A DNA stretch of 64,000 nucleotides from positions 428,386-492,385 of the forward strand of contig NZ_VYTY01000003.1 in NCBI RefSeq assembly GCF_009821115.1, written 5' to 3'. This DNA is from Nitrincola alkalisediminis. Lineage in GTDB: Bacteria; Pseudomonadota; Gammaproteobacteria; Pseudomonadales; Balneatricaceae. Shown here piece after piece: positions 45,470 through 54,236 of the stretch. How positions within the stretch are numbered: position 1 is the first letter of the stretch; each line of letters opens with the position of its first letter. The notes under the pieces were generated by a model. That model saw only the letters and a list, made by a program, of their open reading frames with translations, was not told the origin of the DNA and did no database searches. The position numbers and the translations under genes were made by a program.

Positions 45470-46531
45470 ATGACGTACGAAGTGACAGTGGAACCTACGG
45501 GTGATGTGATCGAAGTAGAAGAGGGGCAAACCATCTTGGATGCTGCGCTCCGTCAAGGCGTTTGGTTACCCTTTGCCTGTGGTCATGGCACTTGTGGCAC
45601 CTGCAAAGTTCAAGTGGTGGAAGGGGATGCGGATCTAGGCAATGCATCACCCTTTGCCTTAATGGATGTTGAGCGTGACGAAGGTAAAGTGTTGGCCTGT
45701 TGTGCCATTCCGGAATCTGACCTAGTGATAGAAGCGGATATCGATGTTGATCCCGACTTTGAAGGCTATTCGGTTGAAGACTTTAGCGCCAAAGTGATCA
45801 AGATTGATGATTTATCCCCCACTATTAAAGGGATCACGCTTGAATTGGATCATCCGATCACCTTTCAAGCGGGGCAGTATATCAATCTGGAAATACCTGA
45901 TGTGGAAGGCAGTCGCGCTTTTTCCATTGCTAACTCGCCCTCTCATTCATCAATTGTCGAGCTCCATGTGCGGTTAGTACCTGGTGGTGCGGCGACGACC
46001 TGGTTGCATAAAACCCTAAAAGAGGGTGATGAGCTGTCACTGTCAGGTCCTTACGGGCAGTTCTTTGTGCGTAAGTCGGATGTTAAAGATGTGATCTTTA
46101 TCGCTGGGGGATCGGGTTTATCCAGCCCTCAGTCGATGATTATGAATCTCTTGGAGCAGGGCGATACACGTCAAATCTATCTGTTCCAAGGCGCACGAAA
46201 CCTGTCTGAGCTCTATAACCGGGATCTGTTAACCGAGCTGGCTGAAAAACACAGTAATTTTCATTACATCCCGGCTTTAAATGCCCCTGCGGCTGAAGAT
46301 CAGTGGCAAGGTTTTACGGGTTATGTTCATGAAGCCGCTATTGATCATTTTGACGGTAAATTTGCAGGCCATAAAGCCTATCTGTGCGGCCCTCCACCGA
46401 TGATCGATTCTGCTATTAGCGCCTTGATGCAAGGGCGTGTCTTTGAAGCAGATATCCATATGGAGAAATTCCTGACCGCTGCAGATGGTGCTGAGTCTGA
46501 AACTCGATCAGCACTGTTTAAGCGCATTTAG
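45470..46531 (+). CDS. dmpP: phenol hydroxylase reductase DmpP
   Basis: NADH-dependent reductase feeding electrons to DmpN, 353 aa. The N-terminal plant-type ferredoxin has cysteines in PFACGHGTCGTCKVQV and the fourth in VLACCAIPESD. The FAD domain has RAFSIANSPS (R-x-Y/F-S) and the NAD domain FIAGGSGLSSPQSMI and AYLCGPPPMIDS. It ends with the aromatic-poor MEKFLTAADG tail common in this group. It follows dmpO closely and precedes dmpQ by 18 bases. Confidence 0.95.
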   Translation: MTYEVTVEPTGDVIEVEEGQTILDAALRQGVWLPFACGHGTCGTCKVQVVEGDADLGNASPFALMDVERDEGKVLACCAIPESDLVIEADIDVDPDFEGYSVEDFSAKVIKIDDLSPTIKGITLELDHPITFQAGQYINLEIPDVEGSRAFSIANSPSHSSIVELHVRLVPGGAATTWLHKTLKEGDELSLSGPYGQFFVRKSDVKDVIFIAGGSGLSSPQSMIMNLLEQGDTRQIYLFQGARNLSELYNRDLLTELAEKHSNFHYIPALNAPAAEDQWQGFTGYVHEAAIDHFDGKFAGHKAYLCGPPPMIDSAISALMQGRVFEADIHMEKFLTAADGAESETRSALFKRI

Positions 46532-46549
46532 TGATGGGGGTCTGATCAG

Positions 46550-46858
46550 ATGAATGCAACCCGTCAGTATCAGATTGAAGTCACGAATCGCCAACAACAG
46601 TTTGCAGTGCCTGAAGGTGAATTGTTACTGCATGCCATGGAAAAAACTTGCCTACAGGTTATTCAGGTTGGTTGTCGAGGTGGAGGCTGTGGGATGTGCA
46701 AAATCAGAGTGTTGCAAGGTAGTTTTCGCGCTAAACGGATGAGCAAAGCTCACATTACTGAACAAGACGCAGAAGCAGGCTATGTCTTGGCATGTCGAGT
46801 CTTCCCTGAAAGTGATTTGGTTATCGAGTCAGACCACTTCAACGATTTATCTATATAA
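46550..46858 (+). CDS. dmpQ: chloroplast-type ferredoxin DmpQ
   Basis: [2Fe-2S] ferredoxin of 102 aa that in known meta pathways re-reduces oxidised iron in catechol 2,3-dioxygenase. Cysteine ligands: three in VGCRGGGCGMCKIRV and a fourth in YVLACRVFPESD. It lies just before the dioxygenase gene, as in dmp and xyl clusters (xylT). Confidence 0.93.
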   Translation: MNATRQYQIEVTNRQQQFAVPEGELLLHAMEKTCLQVIQVGCRGGGCGMCKIRVLQGSFRAKRMSKAHITEQDAEAGYVLACRVFPESDLVIESDHFNDLSI

Positions 46859-46895
46859 AAACAGCGTGACATAACAAATATAAGAGGAAACGATC

Positions 46896-47819
46896 ATGAA
46901 AAAAGGTGTAATGCGTCCAGGACATGTACAAATTCGTGTATTGGATCTTGAAGAAGCCCGTAAACACTATGTTGACCTACTGGGCTTAATTGAGATGGAT
47001 TCCGATGACCAAGGACGCGTGTATCTCAAAGCCTGGACAGAAGTGGATAAGTACTCGGTCATTCTAAGAGAGTCCGATGAGCCGGGGATGGATTTTATGG
47101 GGTTTAAATGCCTAAACGAAGCCGTTCTGGACTCCCTAGCTGAAGAAATCCGCGCCTTGGGTATCTCTGTAACCGAATTACCCTCCGGCGATTTGAAAGA
47201 TTGCGGCCGTCGCATGCAGTTTGTGGCGCCGACGGGTCATACCTTTGAACTTTTTGCCACCAAAGAGCAAACGGGCAAGTGGGGAATTAGCAGCGTTAAT
47301 CCAGAGGCCTGGCCACGCGGCTTAAAAGGGATGCAAGCCAACCGCTTCGATCACTGCTTGTTGTACGGTGATGACCTTGAAGGAAACCTGACGCTCTTCC
47401 GAGATGTACTGGGCTTTGATTTGGCTGAGCAAGTCGTTGACCCTGAACAGAATCGTGTTGCGCTGTTTTTAACCGCATCAATGAAAGCACACGACATAGC
47501 GTTTATTAAACATGCAGAAAAGAACAAGTTCCATCACGCCTCTTTTTATCTTGAAACTTGGCAGGATGTGCTCAAAGCCGCCGATCTTATTTCAATGACA
47601 GACACGTCAATTGATATTGGCCCAACCCGTCATGGCTTAACGCATGGTCAAACAATCTACTTCTTTGATCCATCGGGTAATCGTAATGAGGTTTTTGCTG
47701 GGGGGGATTATCACTACCCTGATCACGAGACGGTGACTTGGAAAGCGGAAGACCTTGGAAAAGCGATTTTCTACCATGATCGTCAACTGAACGAGCGTTT
47801 CTTAACGGCGTTGACCTGA
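46896..47819 (+). CDS. dmpB: catechol 2,3-dioxygenase
   Basis: Extradiol ring-cleaving dioxygenase, 307 aa, converting catechol to 2-hydroxymuconic semialdehyde. It has two vicinal-oxygen-chelate domains. Fe(II) ligands should be histidine in [11 protein letters not shown] (about residue 151), histidine in [12 protein letters not shown] (about 213), and glutamate in [10 protein letters not shown] (about 264). The usual start [17 protein letters not shown] is present with AGAGGAAACG upstream. A terminator-like hairpin follows its stop by 10 bases. Confidence 0.96.
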   Translation: MKKGVMRPGHVQIRVLDLEEARKHYVDLLGLIEMDSDDQGRVYLKAWTEVDKYSVILRESDEPGMDFMGFKCLNEAVLDSLAEEIRALGISVTELPSGDLKDCGRRMQFVAPTGHTFELFATKEQTGKWGISSVNPEAWPRGLKGMQANRFDHCLLYGDDLEGNLTLFRDVLGFDLAEQVVDPEQNRVALFLTASMKAHDIAFIKHAEKNKFHHASFYLETWQDVLKAADLISMTDTSIDIGPTRHGLTHGQTIYFFDPSGNRNEVFAGGDYHYPDHETVTWKAEDLGKAIFYHDRQLNERFLTALT

Positions 47820-47829
47820 TCCTAGTCTG

Positions 47830-47859
47830 TGCTAATGCCAAACGATTAGCACTTTTTTT
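47830..47859 (+). terminator. terminator-like hairpin between dmpB and dmpC
   Basis: TGCTAAT pairs with ATTAGCA around 8 bases, then seven Ts at 47853-47859. The stem is short and A/T-rich, so read-through is likely. It splits the ring-hydroxylation/cleavage genes from the lower-pathway genes and may set their ratio. Confidence 0.65.
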
Positions 47860-47881
47860 AGTTTGTATGCGAGAAAGCACG

Positions 47882-49342
47882 ATGAATGAATTTAAACATT
47901 TCATCAACGGAGCCTATGTGGGCTCCGCGAGTGGAAAAACCTTTGAAAACCGTTGTCCTGTGGATAACAGCCTGATTGGTTTGGTGCATGAAGCGGGCCT
48001 TGACGAGGTGGATCAAGCGGTGAGGGCCGCGAAAGCGGCGCTTAAAGGTCCTTGGGGTCAATTAAGCCAGACTCAGAGAATAGAGCTATTGAACAGTGTG
48101 GCGGAACGCATTAATCAACGTTTTGATGAGTTTTTAGAGGCCGAATGTCGCGATACAGGTAAGCCCTATTCAATCGCCAGCCATATTGATATTCCGCGTG
48201 GTGCTGCAAACTTTAAAGCCTTTTCGGAAACCCTGGCGAATCATCCGACGGAGGCCTTTCGCTTAGATACGCCTGATCAGTTAGGTGCGATCAATCTTGG
48301 CCATCGGACACCTAAAGGGGTGATCGCCGTGATTTCGCCTTGGAACCTTCCGTTATTGTTAATGACCTGGAAGGTCGGGCCTGCATTGGCCTGTGGTAAT
48401 ACCGTGGTGGTAAAACCGTCCGAAGAAACACCTGCGACAACCACGCTGTTAGGAGAGGTGATGAATGAGTGCGGTGTTCCACCGGGTGTATTCAATGTTG
48501 TGCATGGGTTTGGACCCAACTCGGCGGGTGAGTTTTTAACGACCCATCCGTTGATAGATGCCATTACCTTTACGGGAGAGACTCGCACGGGTGAAGCGAT
48601 TATGAAAGCGGCAGCCGTGGGTTTGCGCAACATATCCTTGGAGTGTGGCGGAAAGAATCCAGGAATCGTCTTTGCTGATTGTGATCTCGAAAAAGCCGTT
48701 GAGGGCACCATGCGTTCAGCGTTTGTGAACTGCGGTCAAGTCTGCTTAGGCACTGAGCGCGTCTACGTCGAACGTCCTGTGTATGACGCCTTTCTCAAGC
48801 GCATGAAAGAGCAGGTCGCTAAGCTGAAACTGGGCCGTCCAGAAGATCCCGCCGCCAACTTTGGTCCGCTGGTCAGCTTAGAACACCGCAACAAAGTGAA
48901 ATACTACTATGACCTAGCTTTGGAAGAAGGCGCCACTGTTGAAATCGGTGGGGGTATTCCGGATATGGGCGAAGAACTAAACGGCGGTGCTTGGATTGAA
49001 CCGACCATCTGGACAGGTCTAGCCGATGATGCGCGTGTGATTCGTGAAGAGATCTTTGGCCCGTGCTGCCATATTCGTCCTTTCGATACGGAGGAAGAAG
49101 TCATTCAGCTAGCCAACGATACGGAGTACGGCTTGGCGGCCGCCATTTGGACTGAAAACTCCTCGCGCGCCATTCGTGTGGCTGAACAGATTGAAGCCGG
49201 TTTGGTGTGGGTGAACTCTTGGTTCCTACGTGATTTACGAACCGCTTTCGGTGGCGCAAAACAGTCTGGCATTGGCCGTGAAGGTGGTGTCCATGGTTTG
49301 GAGTTTTACACCGAGCTAAAAAATATCTGCATTAAGCTATAA
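47882..49342 (+). CDS. dmpC: 2-hydroxymuconic semialdehyde dehydrogenase
   Basis: NAD-dependent aldehyde dehydrogenase of 486 aa that oxidises the ring-fission product to 4-oxalocrotonate. The catalytic cysteine is in FVNCGQVCLGTERVYVE, the general-base glutamate in SLECGGKNPG, and NAD-binding segments are ISPWNLPLLLMTWKVGPAL and TFTGETRTGEAI. The start at 47882 (MNEFKHFINGAYVGSASG) matches homologues and has GAGAAAG upstream; the ATG at 47867 adds five residues without one. Confidence 0.95.
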   Translation: MNEFKHFINGAYVGSASGKTFENRCPVDNSLIGLVHEAGLDEVDQAVRAAKAALKGPWGQLSQTQRIELLNSVAERINQRFDEFLEAECRDTGKPYSIASHIDIPRGAANFKAFSETLANHPTEAFRLDTPDQLGAINLGHRTPKGVIAVISPWNLPLLLMTWKVGPALACGNTVVVKPSEETPATTTLLGEVMNECGVPPGVFNVVHGFGPNSAGEFLTTHPLIDAITFTGETRTGEAIMKAAAVGLRNISLECGGKNPGIVFADCDLEKAVEGTMRSAFVNCGQVCLGTERVYVERPVYDAFLKRMKEQVAKLKLGRPEDPAANFGPLVSLEHRNKVKYYYDLALEEGATVEIGGGIPDMGEELNGGAWIEPTIWTGLADDARVIREEIFGPCCHIRPFDTEEEVIQLANDTEYGLAAAIWTENSSRAIRVAEQIEAGLVWVNSWFLRDLRTAFGGAKQSGIGREGGVHGLEFYTELKNICIKL

Positions 49343-49353
49343 GGATCACGACG

Positions 49354-50139
49354 ATGGACAAGCAACAGATTCAAGCCTGCGGTGATGAACTCTTTGACGC
49401 GATGGTACAGCGTAAAGCGTTGCGCCCTCTGACAGAACGCTTCAGTGAAATCACCCTCGATGATGCCTATAACATATCCTTGCGTATGCTTGAGCGTCGC
49501 TTAGACGCGGGTGAGCGCATCATTGGTAAAAAGATCGGAGTGACCTCCAAAGCGGTACAGAACATGCTGAATGTGCATCAACCGGACTTTGGTTACCTGA
49601 CCGATGCCATGGCCTTTAGCCAAGGCGAAGAGATGCCGATCTCCACGCGTTTAATGCAACCGCGTGCTGAAGGCGAAATCGCCTTTATCCTGAAAAAAGA
49701 CCTGCTAGGCCCGGGTATTACCAATGCCGATGTCTTGGCCGCAACTGAATGCGTGATGCCTTGCTTTGAAGTGGTTGATTCCCGCATTGAGAACTGGCAG
49801 ATCAAAATCCAAGACACTATCGCGGATAACGCCTCTTGCGGTCTGTTTGTTCTTGGTGATCGTGCTGTTGATCCACGCAAAGTCGATTTAGCCACTTGCG
49901 GCATGGTGGTGGAAAAGAACGGCTCCGTGATCAGCACCGGTGCCGGTGCGGCTGCTCTAGGCAGCCCAGTGAACTGTGTCACTTGGTTAGCCAATACCTT
50001 GGGTCACTTCGGTATTCCACTAAAAGCGGGTGAAGTGATTCTGTCCGGTTCATTAGTCCCCCTAGAACCTGTTCAGGCAGGGGACTTTATGAGCTTGAGT
50101 ATCGGTGGTATCGGCAAGGCTTCTGTGCGCTTTGTTTAA
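49354..50139 (+). CDS. dmpE: 2-oxopent-4-enoate hydratase
   Basis: Hydrates 2-hydroxypenta-2,4-dienoate to 4-hydroxy-2-oxovalerate, 261 aa. It is a member of the hydratase/decarboxylase family with IIGKKIGVTSKAVQNMLNVHQPDFGYL and metal-binding glutamates in PRAEGEIAFILKKDL. Its position before dmpF and closer likeness to hydratase than to decarboxylase distinguish it from dmpH. It directly follows dmpC; the dmpD hydrolase that normally lies between them is absent. Confidence 0.9.
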   Translation: MDKQQIQACGDELFDAMVQRKALRPLTERFSEITLDDAYNISLRMLERRLDAGERIIGKKIGVTSKAVQNMLNVHQPDFGYLTDAMAFSQGEEMPISTRLMQPRAEGEIAFILKKDLLGPGITNADVLAATECVMPCFEVVDSRIENWQIKIQDTIADNASCGLFVLGDRAVDPRKVDLATCGMVVEKNGSVISTGAGAAALGSPVNCVTWLANTLGHFGIPLKAGEVILSGSLVPLEPVQAGDFMSLSIGGIGKASVRFV

Positions 50140-50208
50140 TCGGAATGCTGTTGTCTCGACTCAGTATTTTATTGACTCAGTGTCACGACTTAATTCAGGA
50201 ATTTAACC

Positions 50209-51120
50209 ATGAGCAAAAAACTCAAAGCGATCATCATCGGTCCCGGCAATATCGGTACCGACTTGTTGATGAAAATGCAGCGTTCAGAATGGATTGAACC
50301 CGTGTGGATGGTCGGTATCGACCCCGAATCCGAAGGCTTAAAGCGTGCGGCCACAATGGGCATTAAAACCTGTGCAACGGGAGTGGATGGCGTTTTACCT
50401 CACGTGATTGAAGACGATATCCGTGTCGCCTTTGATGCCACCTCCGCCTATGTGCATGCCGAAAACAGCCGCAAGCTGAATGAACTGGGCGTGATCATGA
50501 TCGACCTAACACCCGCCGCGATTGGCCCTTATTGCGTGCCCCCGGTAAACCTTACGGATCATGCCAAAAACCTGGAGATGAACGTCAATATGGTCACCTG
50601 TGGTGGCCAAGCCACCATTCCGATGGTGGCGGCGGTCTCTCGTGTCCAACCCGTTGCCTATGGCGAAATCGTTGCCACCGTTTCTTCTCGATCCGTCGGT
50701 CCTGGAACACGTCAGAACATTGATGAGTTCACCCGTACCACCGCCAGTGCAGTAGAAAACGTGGGCGGTGCTAAACAGGGCAAAGCGATCATCATCATTA
50801 ACCCGGCTGAACCACCACTGATGATGCGTGACACCATTCACTGCTTGACCGAGAGCGAACCCGATCAAGCCGCGATCACCGAATCCGTGCATGCCATGGT
50901 GAAGGATGTACAAAAATACGTTCCCGGCTATCGCTTGGTCAATGGCCCGGTCTTTGACGGCAATCGCGTGTCTTGCTTTATGGAAGTGGAAGGTCTTGGT
51001 GACTTCCTGCCTAAATACGCAGGCAACCTCGACATCATGACCGCTGCGGGTCTTCGTACCGCCGAGATGTTTGCTGAAGAAGCCGCCAATGGCGTGATTA
51101 CATTACCGGCACGTGGCTAA
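50209..51120 (+). CDS. dmpF: acylating acetaldehyde dehydrogenase DmpF
   Basis: Converts acetaldehyde, NAD and CoA to acetyl-CoA, 303 aa. The nucleotide-binding start is [19 protein letters not shown], and the catalytic cysteine is in [28 protein letters not shown] and [23 protein letters not shown] are characteristic. It forms a complex with the aldolase DmpG for channelling the aldehyde; the two genes are 14 bases apart. Confidence 0.96.
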   Translation: MSKKLKAIIIGPGNIGTDLLMKMQRSEWIEPVWMVGIDPESEGLKRAATMGIKTCATGVDGVLPHVIEDDIRVAFDATSAYVHAENSRKLNELGVIMIDLTPAAIGPYCVPPVNLTDHAKNLEMNVNMVTCGGQATIPMVAAVSRVQPVAYGEIVATVSSRSVGPGTRQNIDEFTRTTASAVENVGGAKQGKAIIIINPAEPPLMMRDTIHCLTESEPDQAAITESVHAMVKDVQKYVPGYRLVNGPVFDGNRVSCFMEVEGLGDFLPKYAGNLDIMTAAGLRTAEMFAEEAANGVITLPARG

Positions 51121-51134
51121 GGGGAGAAACAACA

Positions 51135-52172
51135 ATGAACTTACAAGGTAAACAAGTCACCCTGCACGACATGAGCTTGCGTGATGGGATGCATGCCAAA
51201 CGTCATCAAATCAGCATTGAACAGATGGTCGCAATCGCCAAAGGGATGGATGAAGCGGGGATGCCCTTAATCGAGGTCACTCACGGTGATGGTCTCGGCG
51301 GTGCGTCAGTCAACTACGGCTTCCCTGCCCACAGTGATGAGGAATACCTCAAGGCGGTCATCCCACAGATGAAAAACGCCAAAATCTCGGCACTGCTATT
51401 ACCCGGTATTGGCACCGTCGATCACTTAAAGATGGCGAGAGACTGCGGTGTCAGCACCATTCGTGTCGCCACCCACTGTACTGAAGCCGATGTATCCGAA
51501 CAGCATATTGGCATGGCCGCCAACATGGGCATGGACACCGTGGGCTTCCTGATGATGGCGCACATGGTTGAACCCGAGAAGGTCCTCGAACAAGCCAAAC
51601 TGATGGTCGGTTACGGTGCGAACTGTATCTATGCCACCGACTCTGCCGGTTACATGCTGCCGGATGATGTGACCGCCAGAATCGGCCTACTCAAAGCTGA
51701 ACTGCCGGCTAACATCGAGATCGGCTTCCACGGTCATCATAACTTAGGCATGGGTATTGCCAATTCACTGGCGGCGATTGAAGCCGGTGCCACACGTATC
51801 GATGGCTCGGTTGCAGGTCTTGGCGCTGGGGCAGGGAATACGCCGTTAGAAGTCTTCTGCGCCGTACTGGATCGCATGCAGGTCAGCACCGGAATCGATC
51901 TCTACAAGATCATGGATGTGGCCGAAGACTTGGTCGTTCCGATGATGGATCAACCGATTCGTGTTGACCGAGATGCGCTGACGCTGGGCTATGCCGGTGT
52001 CTATTCCTCCTTCCTACTCTTCGCTCAACGTGCTGAGAAGAAATACGGCATTCAAGCTCGTGACATCCTCGTAGAACTCGGTCGTCGCGGCACCGTGGGT
52101 GGTCAGGAAGATATGATCGAAGACCTTGCCCTCACCATGGCGAAACAGAAACAAGCCCAAGGAGCCAAGTAA
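51135..52172 (+). CDS. dmpG: 4-hydroxy-2-oxovalerate aldolase DmpG
   Basis: Metal-dependent class II aldolase yielding pyruvate and acetaldehyde, 345 aa. The DRE-TIM-type signature appears as [18 protein letters not shown], and the metal-binding histidines are in [37 protein letters not shown] and the C-terminal [18 protein letters not shown] region, needed for pairing with DmpF, are present. The stop overlaps the next start by one base. Confidence 0.96.
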   Translation: MNLQGKQVTLHDMSLRDGMHAKRHQISIEQMVAIAKGMDEAGMPLIEVTHGDGLGGASVNYGFPAHSDEEYLKAVIPQMKNAKISALLLPGIGTVDHLKMARDCGVSTIRVATHCTEADVSEQHIGMAANMGMDTVGFLMMAHMVEPEKVLEQAKLMVGYGANCIYATDSAGYMLPDDVTARIGLLKAELPANIEIGFHGHHNLGMGIANSLAAIEAGATRIDGSVAGLGAGAGNTPLEVFCAVLDRMQVSTGIDLYKIMDVAEDLVVPMMDQPIRVDRDALTLGYAGVYSSFLLFAQRAEKKYGIQARDILVELGRRGTVGGQEDMIEDLALTMAKQKQAQGAK

Positions 52173-52963
52173 TGGGAAATCTAACACGTGCACAAATTGA
52201 AGAGCTGGCCACCTATTGTGAAGAGGCAGAACTGAAAGCCTACGAAATCACCAAGGTTACTGAAAAATATCCCGAGATGACCTACGAAGATGCCTTTGAT
52301 GTGCAGTGGGAAGTGAGGCGTCGTAAAGAAGCCCGTGGCCATAAGATCGTGGGCATGAAAATGGGCCTCACCTCTTGGGCGAAGATGGCACAGATGGGTG
52401 TGGAACACCCATGTTACGGCTACTTAGTCGATTACTTCAGTGTGCCGGAAGGCGGCGAGATCAAGATGGATGAACTCATCCATCCCAAGATCGAAGCGGA
52501 AATCGCCTTTGTCACCAAAGCGCCCTTAAAAGGCCCAGGTGTTCACATTGGTGATGTGATGCGCGCCACGGACTTTATCATTCCTGCCGTGGAAGTGATC
52601 GACTCGCGCTACAAGGACTTTAAGTTCGACCTGAAAAGCGTCATCGCGGATAACTCCAGCTCGACCCGTTTTATCACGGGCGGTCGTATGGCCCGTCTGG
52701 AAGATGTGGATGTGACCACCTTAGGTGTGGTGATGGAGATCAACGGTGAAGTGGTGGCTACTGGTGCAGGTGCGGCTGTACTGGGACACCCTGCTGCTTC
52801 AGTTGCGATGCTGGCGAATATGCTGGGAGAGCGAGGAGAAGAGATCCCTGCGGGTACCTTCATTATGACAGGAGGTATCACCGCCGCTGTGACTGTCAAT
52901 CGGGGTGATTCGATCAATATCCGTTATCAGGATCTGGGAACGATTAGTGCGAAGTTTGTTTGA
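52172..52963 (+). CDS. dmpH: 4-oxalocrotonate decarboxylase DmpH
   Basis: Decarboxylates 2-oxo-3-hexenedioate to 2-hydroxypenta-2,4-dienoate and acts in complex with DmpE. 263 aa, same family as DmpE, with IVGMKMGLTSWAKMAQMGVEHPCYGYL and metal ligands in HPKIEAEIAFVTKAPL. VIDSRYKDFKFDLKSVIADNSSS is typical of the decarboxylase branch. It is translationally coupled with dmpG. Confidence 0.93.
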   Translation: MGNLTRAQIEELATYCEEAELKAYEITKVTEKYPEMTYEDAFDVQWEVRRRKEARGHKIVGMKMGLTSWAKMAQMGVEHPCYGYLVDYFSVPEGGEIKMDELIHPKIEAEIAFVTKAPLKGPGVHIGDVMRATDFIIPAVEVIDSRYKDFKFDLKSVIADNSSSTRFITGGRMARLEDVDVTTLGVVMEINGEVVATGAGAAVLGHPAASVAMLANMLGERGEEIPAGTFIMTGGITAAVTVNRGDSINIRYQDLGTISAKFV

Positions 52964-53007
52964 CCTGAATGCTGTATTCCAACAATAAAATTAATAAAGG
53001 AAATGCT

Positions 53008-53820
53008 ATGAATACGTTTAAAGCCTGCGCCTTAGCCGCTTTACTACTGTCCCCCTTAGTCTCTCATGCTGGTCAATATGTGCCTGGCATTGAAGGGGTA
53101 AAATCAGCCGTTGTACCGCCACCGGGTGTCTACTATCGTGGTTACGCCGTTCATTATGACGCAGATAAAGCGGACGGTTTACCACCGAATAGCCGTGTAA
53201 AAGTGGATGCCTTAGCACACCGTTTTATCTGGGTCACAGAAACCGAAGTGCTCGGTGGTCAACTGGGTTTCGAGGCGATTTTACCTATGGTCAGAACGGA
53301 TCTGGATATTGGTAACGGCATGGTACGTGACAAACAAACCGGACTCGGTGACCTCTTTGTAGGGTCCTTGATTGGTTGGCATGGTGATCGCTGGGATGCT
53401 GTCGCTGCTGCGGGTATTTGGAGTCCTACAGGTAAAAGTAGCCGTCCCGCTGATCCTGGGTTTGGCTATACCGAGCTGATGCTGACGCTTGGGGGGACTT
53501 ATTTCTTGAACGATAAAAAGGATCTCTCTTTCTCAGCCTTGTCGCGTTATGAAATAGCCGATAAAAGCGGTGTTAAGGATGAGCTCGTAGTTGAGTGGGG
53601 GATAGGTAAGCATCAAGGGTTGTTGGATTTGGGGCTTGTCGGTTATAGCCGCTGGGAGTTAGAGAGTGGAAAGTCTGAAAGCCACGCTATCGGGCTGTCT
53701 GCTGGCTATTTCTGGCCACAGCTCATGATGGGAATTGATGCAGGCGTTTACCAAGAGCACAGTGTTAAACAGGGGTTTGAAGGGACTAAGTTGAGAGTTG
53801 CACTCACGAAAGTGTTTTAA
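53008..53820 (+). CDS. SphA-like outer-membrane protein of meta-pathway clusters
   Basis: Predicted outer-membrane protein of the family found in meta-cleavage phenol clusters (PF13557-like), 270 aa. Signal peptide about 1-21 (LVSHA-GQ). Alternating beta segments fill the mature chain and it ends in KLRVALTKVF with a terminal phenylalanine, the outer-membrane insertion signature. It starts at the ATG at 53008 with AAAGGAAA upstream. Its place inside the operon, between dmpH and dmpI, argues for a role in uptake of phenolic substrates, which is inferred. Confidence 0.8.
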   Translation: MNTFKACALAALLLSPLVSHAGQYVPGIEGVKSAVVPPPGVYYRGYAVHYDADKADGLPPNSRVKVDALAHRFIWVTETEVLGGQLGFEAILPMVRTDLDIGNGMVRDKQTGLGDLFVGSLIGWHGDRWDAVAAAGIWSPTGKSSRPADPGFGYTELMLTLGGTYFLNDKKDLSFSALSRYEIADKSGVKDELVVEWGIGKHQGLLDLGLVGYSRWELESGKSESHAIGLSAGYFWPQLMMGIDAGVYQEHSVKQGFEGTKLRVALTKVF

Positions 53821-53897
53821 TGATTGAGTCTGCATCGAAATGTGTCATCCGTTAGGCAAACGGGTGGCCCAAAATGCATCCTTCAAAGGAGGTCGTT

Positions 53898-54089
53898 ATG
53901 CCAATTGCGCAGCTTTACATTATGGAGGGGCGAAGTGATGAGCAAAAAGAACGTTTGATTGCGTCAATCACAGAGTCAATCGCATCCTCTTTAGATACAC
54001 CTATCGATGCGGTTCGTGTCATTATCACTGAAATGCCAAAACAACATTTTGGTATCGCAGGAAAATCGGCCAAGCAGCTAGGTCGATAA
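53898..54089 (+). CDS. dmpI: 4-oxalocrotonate tautomerase
   Basis: Isomerises 2-hydroxymuconate to 2-oxo-3-hexenedioate, 63 aa. After methionine removal, catalytic proline 1 starts PIAQLYIMEGRSDEQKE, with arginine 11 and a second arginine in AVRVIITEMP (about 39). The ATG at 53898 has an ideal AAAGGAGGT; the longer upstream frame would destroy the N-terminal proline. Last catabolic gene, 77 bases after the outer-membrane gene. Confidence 0.95.
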   Translation: MPIAQLYIMEGRSDEQKERLIASITESIASSLDTPIDAVRVIITEMPKQHFGIAGKSAKQLGR

Positions 54090-54113
54090 AGTACTTAGCG
54101 CTTTTCACACTGG

Positions 54114-54144
54114 CAGACGTTAAGTGAGAACGACCTAACGTCTG
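54114..54144 (+). terminator. stem-loop at the end of the dmp operon
   Basis: CAGACGTTA pairs perfectly with TAACGTCTG (9 bp, 13-base loop), 25 bases after the dmpI stop. There is no T-run. It separates the operon from the regulator gene. Confidence 0.5.
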
Positions 54145-54236
54145 TTAAAGGCTATGTGCAGAGCCGTTAGTCTAGATACACTTAAACGACGAATTCAGCT
54201 ATTCTCATGATCGATATAATAAAAACAAGGTATACC

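Noticed and set aside
47867..47881. ATG at 47867 as the dmpC start
   Set aside because: No ribosome binding site, and homologues align from the ATG at 47882.
48277..48711. Open frame antisense to dmpC
   Set aside because: Shadow frame inside a clear aldehyde dehydrogenase gene.
50151..50205. Repeat GACTCAGT twice in the dmpE-dmpF gap
   Set aside because: Only two short copies with no symmetry; probably chance.
53874..53897. Longer dmpI frame
   Set aside because: The ideal ribosome binding site and the required N-terminal proline fix the start at 53898.
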